In this document: one piece after another, positions 7,274 to 14,374 of the stretch | Numbering within the stretch: position 1 is the first letter of the stretch | Layout: each line of letters begins with the position of its first letter | From: Chloroflexota bacterium | GTDB taxonomy: Bacteria; Chloroflexota; Ktedonobacteria; Ktedonobacterales; Ktedonobacteraceae | Assembly: GCA_005881495.1 (NCBI GenBank) | Contig: VBHI01000364.1 | Span: 1-17,872, forward strand | Reading direction: 5' to 3' | DNA length: 17,872 bases | Translations under genes and position numbers: made by a program | The notes under the pieces: generated by a model | Databases searched by the model: none | Told to the model about the DNA's origin: nothing | What the model saw: the letters and a program-made list of their open reading frames with translations, nothing else

Positions 7274-8371
7274 CTATATCTCTTCGTCGAGAATATCCTC
7301 TTCCTCTGCCCCCTCGACTTCACCAACATTGAATGATGCGATATTGCCGCGAATCTGCTCTTCAATAGCCCCGGCGACATCGCTGTTCTGACGCAGGAAA
7401 TCTTTGGCGTTCTCACGGCCCTGGCCGAGGCGAATATCGCCAATGTTGAACCACGCGCCACTCTTCTTGACGAGGCCCATCTCCAGGCCCAGATCGATCA
7501 GTCCGCCTTCACGGGAAATCCCCTCGCTGTACATGATATCAAACTCAGCAACGCGGAATGGAGGAGCAACTTTATTCTTGACCACTTTGACGCGCGTACG
7601 ACTGCCCATGACATCCGTCCCCTGCTTGATCGAGTCAATACGGCGAATATCCAGGCGCACAGAAGCGTAGAACTTGAGTGCTTTACCGCCCGCGGTCGTC
7701 TCAGGATTGCCGAACATAACACCGATTTTCTCGCGCAGCTGGTTGGTGAAAATAACAGCGGTGTTGGAGTTGCTGATGCCGCCAGTAAGCTTACGCAGCG
7801 CCTGGCTCATCAGACGTGCCTGCAGGCCAACATGCGAGTCGCCCATCTCACCCTCGATCTCGGCGCGTGGAGTCAGAGCCGCGACAGAGTCAATCACCAC
7901 CACGTCGAGCGCGTTACTGCGCACCAGAGAATCTACAATCTCCAATGCTTGCTCCCCCGTATCAGGCTGCGAGATCAGCAGGTTATCGGTGTCGACGCCG
8001 CAGTGGGCAGCATAGGTACGATCAAGCGCGTGTTCAGCATCAATGAAAGCGGCATACCCACCAGCGCGTTGTGCATTGGCGATAATATGCTGGCACAGGG
8101 TAGTTTTACCAGAAGCCTCAGGACCATAAATTTCAGTGACTCGGCCTCGTGGTACTCCCCCTACGCCCAGAGCCAGGTCGAGTGCAATGGACCCCGTGGG
8201 AATGACATCGACATGAATGTGCGAAGCCTCTCCCAATTTCATGATTGCACCCTTACCAAAACGGCGTTCGATCTGTTGCAACGCCAGGTCTATTGCCCTC
8301 TCACGTTCAGTGGCAGGGGCAGGCCCGGTGGAATTGCTGCGTTCTGAAACGGTCTTTTCCTTTTTATTCAT
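7274..8371 (-). CDS. recA: recombinase A
   Basis: RecA forms filaments on single-stranded DNA, drives homologous strand exchange and stimulates LexA self-cleavage. The 365-residue length is normal. Walker A is GPEASGKT (83-90). VVIDSVAAL is the Walker B region. [21 protein letters not shown] spans loop L2 and the adjacent conserved residues. The C-terminus is strongly acidic ([12 protein letters not shown]), as in most RecA proteins. The start at ATG 8371 is supported by AGGTGA three bases upstream. The N-terminal about 25 residues are a variable Ser/Thr/Pro/Ala-rich lead-in. It is transcribed away from recR and has its own promoter region. The gene appears intact, while the recD2 recombination helicase in this window is broken. 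Confidence 0.98.
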   Translation of the reverse strand: MNKKEKTVSERSNSTGPAPATERERAIDLALQQIERRFGKGAIMKLGEASHIHVDVIPTGSIALDLALGVGGVPRGRVTEIYGPEASGKTTLCQHIIANAQRAGGYAAFIDAEHALDRTYAAHCGVDTDNLLISQPDTGEQALEIVDSLVRSNALDVVVIDSVAALTPRAEIEGEMGDSHVGLQARLMSQALRKLTGGISNSNTAVIFTNQLREKIGVMFGNPETTAGGKALKFYASVRLDIRRIDSIKQGTDVMGSRTRVKVVKNKVAPPFRVAEFDIMYSEGISREGGLIDLGLEMGLVKKSGAWFNIGDIRLGQGRENAKDFLRQNSDVAGAIEEQIRGNIASFNVGEVEGAEEEDILDEEI

Positions 8372-8427
8372 CAGTCACCTAATTACAGGGTGCAGGATAT
8401 AGAGGGTATAGACAGGCCCCGTCCATA

Positions 8428-8459
8428 GTAGGGGCGATCCCTTGTGGTCGCCCTCGTAC
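8428..8459. repeat. GC-rich imperfect hairpin, probable dispersed repeat
   Basis: GTAGGGGCGA and TCGCCCTCGTAC face each other around the loop TCCCTTGTGG. Six bases of stem (GGGCGA/TCGCCC) are perfect and the outer GTA/TAC pair closes past a two-base bulge. This layout resembles small palindromic repeats scattered through intergenic regions of large soil-bacterial genomes. That reading is inference, and only one copy is visible in this window. Confidence 0.45.
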
Positions 8460-8633
8460 CTTGTCGTGGCTATTGCCATCCCGCTCTTCTCCACCCTGCA
8501 TTCCTCCTTTTTTCATCGCGAGAAATAACAAACAAGCGCATAAGTTGCTGCACTTCCTCAGTTCCTTGATTGATACACCTGGGTATTCTTTTGCAGGGTT
8601 GAAAAAGCGGATATAGACCTCTCTCCATGCCTA

Positions 8634-8651
8634 TGTTCCGAGACTAGAACA
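8634..8651. promoter_or_regulatory. palindrome at the recA start site, candidate SOS operator
   Basis: TGTTC-N8-GAACA lies immediately downstream of the proposed recA -10 box, where a repressor would block initiation. LexA operators in several phyla use GTTC/GAAC half-sites, but the spacing and orientation in this lineage are not known to me, so the LexA assignment is an inference. Confidence 0.4.
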
Positions 8652-8680
8652 AGAGTACCATACATCCATCACTATGTCAA
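8652..8680 (-). promoter_or_regulatory. candidate recA promoter
   Basis: On the minus strand a perfect -35 TTGACA (8680-8675) is followed after exactly 17 bp by TACTCT (8657-8652). The -10 is weak (T, A and final T match). It begins 19 bp beyond the recR stop and reads toward recA. Confidence 0.55.
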
Positions 8681-8698
8681 GCCGAATCTTCCCGAGAT

Positions 8699-9298
8699 TC
8701 ACATATCCCTCCGCCCCTCCAGCGCGCGACTCAGCGTCCCTTCGTCGGCATACTCCAGGTCACCTCCTATGGGAAGACCACGCGCCAGGCCCGTCACGCG
8801 CACACCCAGGGGAGCCAGTTCGCCTTTAATATAATTCGCGGTATATTCTCCCTCGAAGTTCGGATTCGTGGCGAGGATTACTTCCCGGACATCGCCAGTG
8901 CGCACTCGTTGTATAAGCTCGTCAATACGCAGATCTTTAGGCCCGATACCCTCTACCGGAGAAATTGCCCCGTGCAGCACATGATAAAGTCCCTTGTAGA
9001 CCCCCGTCTTCTCTAGTGCTATCAGGTCAAGAGGCTCCTCTACAACACAGATCAACTCTTGATTGCGATTGGGATTACTACAAATTGGGCAGGGATCCTT
9101 TTCGGTAATGTTGAAGCAGCGCGAACAATAGACGATGCTTTCTTTGACACGCATGATAGCTTCTGCCAGGCGGCGTGCCTGGTCGGTAGGGCTGCGCAGG
9201 ATAAAAAATGTCAGACGCTGCGCGGTTTTCACGCCAACGCCCGGCAATTTTGAGAATTCTTCAATCAGGGCCGCCACTGGCGGCGCAATATCACTCAT
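8699..9298 (-). CDS. recR: recombination mediator protein RecR
   Basis: RecR, with RecO and RecF, helps load RecA onto SSB-coated gaps. The 199-residue length is standard. An N-terminal helix-hairpin-helix ([20 protein letters not shown], 11-30) is followed by a C4 zinc finger with cysteines 58, 61, 70 and 73 (CSRC, CPIC). A Toprim domain from about 81 to 175 has [12 protein letters not shown] and [15 protein letters not shown]. The C-terminal [20 protein letters not shown] motif is also family-typical. The gene starts 2 bp after the ybaB stop, so the two are almost certainly cotranscribed. No internal promoter was found in this cluster. Confidence 0.97.
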   Translation of the reverse strand: MSDIAPPVAALIEEFSKLPGVGVKTAQRLTFFILRSPTDQARRLAEAIMRVKESIVYCSRCFNITEKDPCPICSNPNRNQELICVVEEPLDLIALEKTGVYKGLYHVLHGAISPVEGIGPKDLRIDELIQRVRTGDVREVILATNPNFEGEYTANYIKGELAPLGVRVTGLARGLPIGGDLEYADEGTLSRALEGRRDM

Positions 9299-9300
9299 GC

Positions 9301-9597
9301 TTAGAACAATCCTGGTATTTTCATACCACCTGTCGCGCTGCTCATCAAGCGCTGCTGGGCCTCCGATGCCTTGTTAAAGGCATCCTTCGCGGCAGCCAGC
9401 ACCATAACCTCCAGCTCGGCAATATCTTCCGCATTAAAGGCCTCCGGGTCAATTTCAACAGCAGTGACTTCAAACTTGCCGCTTATAGTGATCTTCACCG
9501 CCCCACCACCTGCGGTGCCGGCGAACTGGCTGGCTTCCAGCTCTTCCTGCATCTTCAAAATTCTCTGCTGCATCTTCTGGATGTCACGCATACTCAT
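9301..9597 (-). CDS. ybaB: YbaB/EbfC family nucleoid-associated protein
   Basis: This small (98-residue) protein of the YbaB/EbfC family forms dimers that bind DNA. It is encoded between dnaX and recR in many bacteria, exactly as here. The N-terminal half is a long amphipathic helix ([20 protein letters not shown]). The middle has the conserved glycine-rich strand [25 protein letters not shown]. The tail is a second helix ending in a short glycine/proline-rich segment. I chose ATG 9597, preceded by AAGGAG at about 11 bp. A second ATG two codons downstream is possible. It lies 32 bp after dnaX and 2 bp before recR. Confidence 0.94.
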   Translation of the reverse strand: MSMRDIQKMQQRILKMQEELEASQFAGTAGGGAVKITISGKFEVTAVEIDPEAFNAEDIAELEVMVLAAAKDAFNKASEAQQRLMSSATGGMKIPGLF

Positions 9598-9629
9598 GGC
9601 TAAAACGGCTCCTTACTTCGTTTCGTAAC

Positions 9630-11702
9630 TCATTTCAAGCGAATATCGACAATTTTCGCTTGAAATGTTTTGATGACTTCCTGTACCACTGGATCGCTGC
9701 TTGCCTTCTGCTTCGCAATTTCCAGTGATGATAGGGACGACTGGGACGGCTGTAGTGATTCTATAGTAGTATTTTCTCTCACAATATGCTTTTTGACAAC
9801 TGGCGAGGATTGCTCCCCGGTAGGCAAATCTTCTGGCACAAAAGTTGCAGCTCGTTCCTGTGGAAACTCAACCCTGGCTTCCGGCTCAGCAAATCTCGGT
9901 TTTGAGTTCGCAGCAGGCTGTTCGCGGCGCGCCATCAGTGGTGGTGCCTCATTCACGGCAGCAACTGACGAGAAACTGCCCGGCTCAAATACTGGAGAAG
10001 ATGGCAGTGTCGCTCCCGGAGCAAGCAGGCGCACCCGGCACTTCTGTTTAAATTCTGTGGACAAAGCCCAATCTACATCCTTCGCTCGTTCACCCTCTTG
10101 CACATATTTATGGTGTAATTCGTAAGCCGCCTGGATGACGACAACGGTCTCGTCCAATGTCCCTTCGACTCCAATGACCGTGAAGCTATTGAGCATAGCT
10201 GCCGTCTTGGGATTCTTTGGCCGCACGCGCTTCTTTACATTGTCCCACGCATCCTTCACCTGCTCTAGCGTTAATGAAGGTTTGCCCTCTGCACCACGTG
10301 TAGCCCCACCTTCTTTACGCTCGCTAGAGCCAGCGCTTGCTCTTGCTGGCGGCGCCGCGGTTTGTCCAGGCATTTCCTCGCTTTCAGCAACAGAATGAGC
10401 TTGACGAATGTCGAGCGAGGCTCTAGAGTCGCTCTTCTTCGAAATGGAAGATGATGCTTGCCTGGATGTCGCAGGTGTGGGCAAAACGATTTCTGGCGCA
10501 ACAGGTGATTCTGCTACCTGAGGTGTAACGGATCGCGCTTGTGCGGAAGTAGAGCGAGACTGGAGTACAGCATCAGCAGTCATAGGGCTGGTTAATTGAC
10601 CATTATGGAAGCGACGATGGAGTTCAATGCTCTGTAGAAAAGCCAGTTCAAGGCCGAGTTGGGGCGTCCCCTGACCCTTTTGCATCAGTTCGTTCTGTGC
10701 AAAGATTCGGGCGGTTTCAGTCAACTCCTCCAGCTCAAAGAATTGCGCCGCTTGTCTGACCTCGCGCACCTCGTCCTCGGTGCGATCAAGAATAGTGCCA
10801 ATATCTGCTCCTGCTTTCGTCAACATCAGCGCGCGCCAGTATTCTCCAACCTGCATATTGAGCTGGCGCAGGTCAGCTCCGGCCTCTGAAAGTTCGTGGA
10901 TGAAATGCAGGACAGCGGCACTGTCGAGTTCGGCAACAGCGGTGATGAGTTTCTGGACAGCGCGCGGGTCGGCCACCCCCAGCATCGCCTGTATCTGTGC
11001 CAGCGAGATGTCATCTCCCGCATAGGCGATGGCCTGGTCTAACAGGCTGAGCGCGTCTCGCATGCCTCCTGCTGCTGCCCGGGCAATAAGCTCAGCAGCA
11101 GGGCGTTCTACTGCAACATGTTCCTGCCTGGCCACATATTCCAGGTGCTCCACAATCTGTCGCGTGGTAATACGCTTGAAATCGAAACGTTGGCAACGAG
11201 AGAGCACAGTGGGCAGCATTTTATGCACATCAGTTGTCGCCAGCACAAAAACAGCATAGGGCGGAGGCTCTTCCAGCGTCTTGAGCAGGGCGTTAAATGC
11301 CTCGGTGGTCAGCATATGCGCTTCGTCCATCACATAGACCTTGTACTTCCCTGTAGAAGGCGGCATCATCACCTTTTCGCGCAGATCACGAATGCTATCG
11401 ATGCCGCGGTTGGAGGCAGCGTCGATCTCGATAACGTTAAAGGAGTTGCCCGCTGTAATCTCAAGGCACTGCTGGCACTTGTTGCATGGTTCGCCATTAA
11501 CGGGATTGGCACAGTTGATCGTTTTTGCCAGCAGACGCGCCGTACTGGTCTTGCCGGTGCCCCTGGGTCCCGTAAAGAGATACGCATGGGCTAGCTTCCC
11601 GCTGCTGAGCGCGTTTTTGAGGGTGCGAATAACGGGTTCTTGACCAACGAGATCGCTGAAAGTCTGCGAACGCCATTTTCGGTAGAGCGATTGTGAGGAC
11701 AT
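9630..11702 (-). CDS. dnaX: DNA polymerase III subunit gamma/tau
   Basis: This is the clamp-loader ATPase of the replicative polymerase, 690 residues. The AAA+ domain has Walker A GPRGTGKT (45-52), a zinc site of cysteines 64, 73, 76 and 79, Walker B/DEAH (126-129), and sensor/arginine-finger region VLSRCQRFDF. The clamp-loader collar follows to about 360. Then comes a low-complexity Ser/Ala/Pro/Glu-rich linker, a conserved DnaX domain III-like block (LTLEQVKDAWDNVKKRVRPK, about 490-560), and a second variable linker before a C-terminal helix (SSDPVVQEVIKTFQAKIVDI). No A-run slippage signal for a short gamma form was noticed. ATG 11702 has GGCGGAG 11 bp upstream. It follows the SRP RNA without a recognisable promoter of its own. 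Confidence 0.97.
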   Translation of the reverse strand: MSSQSLYRKWRSQTFSDLVGQEPVIRTLKNALSSGKLAHAYLFTGPRGTGKTSTARLLAKTINCANPVNGEPCNKCQQCLEITAGNSFNVIEIDAASNRGIDSIRDLREKVMMPPSTGKYKVYVMDEAHMLTTEAFNALLKTLEEPPPYAVFVLATTDVHKMLPTVLSRCQRFDFKRITTRQIVEHLEYVARQEHVAVERPAAELIARAAAGGMRDALSLLDQAIAYAGDDISLAQIQAMLGVADPRAVQKLITAVAELDSAAVLHFIHELSEAGADLRQLNMQVGEYWRALMLTKAGADIGTILDRTEDEVREVRQAAQFFELEELTETARIFAQNELMQKGQGTPQLGLELAFLQSIELHRRFHNGQLTSPMTADAVLQSRSTSAQARSVTPQVAESPVAPEIVLPTPATSRQASSSISKKSDSRASLDIRQAHSVAESEEMPGQTAAPPARASAGSSERKEGGATRGAEGKPSLTLEQVKDAWDNVKKRVRPKNPKTAAMLNSFTVIGVEGTLDETVVVIQAAYELHHKYVQEGERAKDVDWALSTEFKQKCRVRLLAPGATLPSSPVFEPGSFSSVAAVNEAPPLMARREQPAANSKPRFAEPEARVEFPQERAATFVPEDLPTGEQSSPVVKKHIVRENTTIESLQPSQSSLSSLEIAKQKASSDPVVQEVIKTFQAKIVDIRLK

Positions 11703-11774
11703 ACTATACTAACTCCGCCTGTATCCCTCTCATGGGTACCCACGCCCTGGACGGGCCACAAGCTCCCGCCAACA

Positions 11775-11990
11775 CTGTGATCGTCCTTTGACACAGGAAA
11801 CCGATTTTCGCCCGGTCCTGCCGATTAGCGCAATCAGGCACCCCTACGACACCCAGAGAGGTCCACTTACCGTTGCTTCCTCACGGACCTAGCGGGGTTC
11901 ACAGACATCTGCCGCGCAGGACCCAATTACGCCAATCGACAGGACCGGAAGAAAACCGGTCTGTTCCACTTAGCCTTGCCTTAGGAACAA
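11775..11990 (-). ncRNA. ffs: signal recognition particle RNA, long bacterial type
   Basis: This RNA is the scaffold of the signal recognition particle and binds Ffh. On the minus strand, domain IV is unmistakable: GGTCCGTGAGGAAGCAACGG at 11891-11872, then TAAGTGGACCT closing the stem. Helix 5 is formed by CCTGTCGATTGGCG pairing with CGCTAATCGGCAGG. The 5' part has a hairpin GACCGG-TTTTCTT-CCGGTC and a possible outer GTTCC/GGAAC pairing, consistent with a reduced Alu domain. A near-consensus promoter puts the 5' end at about 11988. The 3' end is estimated by symmetry around the domain IV tip and may be off by 20 bases or more. SRP RNA just ahead of dnaX is a known arrangement in Firmicutes and relatives. 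Confidence 0.88.
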
Positions 11991-11994
11991 GGCT

Positions 11995-12023
11995 ATTTTA
12001 CTCCTCTGGGGTATGTTTGTCAA
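11995..12023 (-). promoter_or_regulatory. strong promoter of the SRP RNA (and probably dnaX-ybaB-recR)
   Basis: On the minus strand TTGACA (12023-12018) and TAAAAT (12000-11995) are separated by exactly 17 bp, 11 of 12 consensus positions. The -35 overlaps the last codons of mtnP. Predicted start is about 11988. Confidence 0.8.
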
Positions 12024-12895
12024 GACAAGTACTTCCCAATCAGCAGGCTATATCTCTCCCTGGCTTCCGCTGGAATCCTGCTGTGCTCGGTCATAATCGC
12101 GGTGGCAAGCGAGCTTGAGCAGCCACAGGCATTGGCGCTGCGATCAGCGGGAATCTTCCCGGCGATACCGCGCAGAATACGCTGCGCGTTGGCCACGTTG
12201 GCGCTGAGATTCCCAACCACCATCTCGACGGTCACAGACTCCTCGGACTCGTGCCAGCAATCGTAATCGGTTACACAGGCAATCATGGCATAGCATAGCT
12301 CGGCCTCGCGAGCCAGCTTCGCCTCCGGCAGCGCCGTCATACCGATGATGTCCATGCCCCAGCTTCGATAGACTATAGACTCGGCCTTGGTAGAGAACAA
12401 TGGGCCTTCGATACAGACGTAGGTCCCGCCTTTATGTATCTTGATATCGCCCAGTTCGCGAGCCGATGTGAGCAAGAGCTTGTGCAGGGTAGAGCAGAAT
12501 GGCTCAGCAAAAGTAACATGTACAACAACTCCGCCCTCATAAAAGGTGTTCACCCGGCTCTTGGTACGATCAAATAACTGGTCGGGGATGACAATGTCAC
12601 GGGGAGCGATATGCTCGCGAAGGCTGCCCACGGCACTGACGGAAACAACCCATTCAACGCCAAGGCTCTTGAGTGCCCAGATATTGGCGCGTACAGGAAT
12701 CTCGGTGGGGTTAATGCGGTGCCCTCTCCCATGGCGTGGCAGAAATGCCATCGGCACACCCTCCACCTTGCCTATAGTGATAGTATCGCTGGGGTCTCCA
12801 AAGGGCGTCTTCACGGCGACCTCTTCAACATCGGTCATCCCCTCCATACGGTAGAGGCCGCTCCCACCAATCACGCCAATCATCGCTTGTGGCAT
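12020..12895 (-). CDS. mtnP: 5'-methylthioadenosine phosphorylase
   Basis: The enzyme splits methylthioadenosine (a by-product of polyamine synthesis) into adenine and methylthioribose-1-phosphate, feeding methionine salvage. The 291-residue product is a purine nucleoside phosphorylase-fold protein. GVIGGSGLY is at 7-15, the phosphate-binding PRHGRGH at 53-59, SAVGSL at 87-92, and IGMTALPEAKLAREAELCYA at 184-203. TDYDCWH at 209-215 carries the Asp pair characteristic of methylthioadenosine rather than guanosine specificity. Close relatives include bacterial S-methyl-5'-thioinosine phosphorylases, but the Asp pair favours mtnP. ATG 12895 has AGGAG five bases upstream. It follows tyrS by 27 bp on the same strand, so they probably form an operon. 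Its 3' end carries the SRP RNA -35 box. Confidence 0.93.
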   Translation of the reverse strand: MPQAMIGVIGGSGLYRMEGMTDVEEVAVKTPFGDPSDTITIGKVEGVPMAFLPRHGRGHRINPTEIPVRANIWALKSLGVEWVVSVSAVGSLREHIAPRDIVIPDQLFDRTKSRVNTFYEGGVVVHVTFAEPFCSTLHKLLLTSARELGDIKIHKGGTYVCIEGPLFSTKAESIVYRSWGMDIIGMTALPEAKLAREAELCYAMIACVTDYDCWHESEESVTVEMVVGNLSANVANAQRILRGIAGKIPADRSANACGCSSSLATAIMTEHSRIPAEARERYSLLIGKYLS

Positions 12896-12922
12896 AAATT
12901 TCTCCTGACGTAGGTCCCCATT

Positions 12923-14158
12923 TTATCTCTTTAACCTCATGTAATGCAATTTCCCAACCTTAATAATCGCACCATCAATCACAGGCACCATAAAATCAAC
13001 ATCCTTCACCCGCTCCGCTTCACCCGCCTCCCCTCTCGGAAAAAACGAAACACCACCCTGCTGCACAACGCGCCTGGCCTCACTTTTACTGCGTGCAAGC
13101 TTCGTGTCAATCATAAACGTGATAATATTCGTAGGTTCGCCCAACTGATACTCAGGAATGTCTGCCGGCAGTTTGCGCTCGGAAAACTGGCGAATAAAAG
13201 CCTCTTCAGCCTCCCGGGCTTCCGCCGCAGAATGAAATCCGCTGACAATTTCACGTGCCATGCGCAGTTTGACATCCCGCGGATTCAACGAACCCCCGGC
13301 CATCTTGCGCCGGAATTCTGCCAGTTCGGCCAGCGGCACATCCGTCAACGTCTCAAAGTAGCTCATCATAGCATGATCAGGGAGAGACATAAGCTTCCCA
13401 AACATATCATGAGCGGGCGCGGTCATGGCAATGTAATTGCTGAGCGATTTCCCCATCTTTTTGTAGCCATCCAGCCCAACGATAAGCTGCAAGGTCATGA
13501 TCTGCTGCGAGGGTTGCCCAAAGAGAGGCTGTAGCTCGCGCCCGACCAGCACGTTAAAGGTCTGGTCCGTGCCGCCAAGCTCGACATCCGAACGCAGCAT
13601 GACAGAATCGTATCCCTGCAAGAGCGGGTACATAAACTCAGAAAGCGATATCTCAACACCACTCTTGTAGCGTTTGGAAAAGTCGTCGCGCTCCAGCATC
13701 TGCGCCACGGTTTTATAGCTCAACAACCTGATGGCATCGCCAAGATCAAACTTGTCAAACCACTCGCTCTGCCAGCGCACCTCGGTCAGGTCAGGGTCAA
13801 CGATTCTGAAAAACTGCTCAAAGTAGGTTTCGGCATTGGCTTTGACCTGCTCCGCCGTGAGTGGTTTACGCGCTTCCTCTCGGCCACTAGGATCACCCAG
13901 GCGCGCTGTCCAGTCCCCAATGACCACAACGGCCTTATGCCCCAATTGTTGAAACTGGCGCAGTTTGCGGAAGACAACGGCATGGCCAATCGTCAGGTCA
14001 TAATGGCTGGGATCGACGCCCAGTTTGACGCGCAGAGGCTCCCCCTTATTGCCTTCCAGCAGCAACCGGCGTAGATCGTCTTCCTTCACAATTTGTTCTA
14101 CGCCTCGCGTCAAAACGTTTTGAATTTGTTCTTGTGTTGGTCGTTGTTTCACCGTCAC
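12923..14158 (-). CDS. tyrS: tyrosyl-tRNA synthetase
   Basis: This class I aminoacyl-tRNA synthetase charges tRNA-Tyr, 411 residues. The HIGH-like motif is TIGH (56-59) within GVDPSHYDLTIGHAVV. GGTDQTFNVLVGR (195-207) binds substrate, and the KMSKS loop is KMGKS (234-238). An S4-like RNA-binding domain occupies about 345-411 (FMIDTKLARSKSEARRVVQQ). The KMGKS/TIGH pattern fits the longer TyrZ-type branch. It starts at GTG 14158, with GAGGGAGGAAG about 7 bp upstream. A second in-frame GTG two codons later is less well spaced. No T-box leader was recognised between promoter and start. mtnP follows. Confidence 0.96.
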   Translation of the reverse strand: MTVKQRPTQEQIQNVLTRGVEQIVKEDDLRRLLLEGNKGEPLRVKLGVDPSHYDLTIGHAVVFRKLRQFQQLGHKAVVVIGDWTARLGDPSGREEARKPLTAEQVKANAETYFEQFFRIVDPDLTEVRWQSEWFDKFDLGDAIRLLSYKTVAQMLERDDFSKRYKSGVEISLSEFMYPLLQGYDSVMLRSDVELGGTDQTFNVLVGRELQPLFGQPSQQIMTLQLIVGLDGYKKMGKSLSNYIAMTAPAHDMFGKLMSLPDHAMMSYFETLTDVPLAELAEFRRKMAGGSLNPRDVKLRMAREIVSGFHSAAEAREAEEAFIRQFSERKLPADIPEYQLGEPTNIITFMIDTKLARSKSEARRVVQQGGVSFFPRGEAGEAERVKDVDFMVPVIDGAIIKVGKLHYMRLKR

Positions 14159-14198
14159 AACTCGCTTCCTCCCTCAAGAGTTCTCATTTCTTTGCCGC

Positions 14199-14227
14199 AT
14201 TGTAACAGCATGCTCAAAAGAACGCAA
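14199..14227 (-). promoter_or_regulatory. candidate tyrS promoter
   Basis: On the minus strand TTGCGT (14227-14222), a 17-bp spacer and TACAAT (14204-14199). Transcription would start near 14192, about 34 bp before the start codon, too short a leader for a T-box. Confidence 0.6.
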
Positions 14228-14304
14228 CACAATACCCCTACTTTGGCCTCCCACCAGTCATCATGCACGATACTGACCTCCTGCACACGCCCCTGACAGC
14301 TCTT

Positions 14305-14333
14305 TTGACACAAAAGTTGAGATAGTGTATAGT
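14305..14333 (+). promoter_or_regulatory. strong promoter of the glycosyltransferase-like gene
   Basis: TTGACA (14305-14310), exactly 17 bp, and TATAGT (14328-14333) match the sigma-70 consensus at 11 of 12 positions. Predicted start is about 14340, 35 bp before the proposed GTG. It is divergent from the tyrS promoter with about 78 bp between the -35 boxes. Confidence 0.72.
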
Positions 14334-14374
14334 TTTTGAGGCGATAGTTAGCAAAAGATGCTCATCATAGCAAG

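Larger units (their letters stand above)
8372..8698 (-). other. recA upstream/leader region
   Basis: This 327-bp gap between recR and recA holds no gene. From recR toward recA on the minus strand it contains a 6-bp inverted repeat overlapping the recR stop (GAATCT-TCCCG-AGATTC, 8684-8700), a sigma-70 promoter, a palindrome at its start site, and near the recA end a GC-rich hairpin. If the promoter is right, the recA mRNA has a leader of about 275 nt. Confidence 0.6.

Noticed and set aside
7832..8347. Long open frame on the plus strand antisense to recA
   Set aside because: It is a shadow of the highly conserved recA coding strand, with no start signal or domain.
11733..11756. Palindrome TGGGTACCCA and GCCC/GGGC hairpin as the SRP RNA terminator
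   Set aside because: No T-run follows on the minus strand, so an intrinsic terminator is not supported.
14159..14374. T-box riboswitch ahead of tyrS
   Set aside because: No T-box consensus or terminator/antiterminator pair was seen, and the predicted leader is only about 34 nt.
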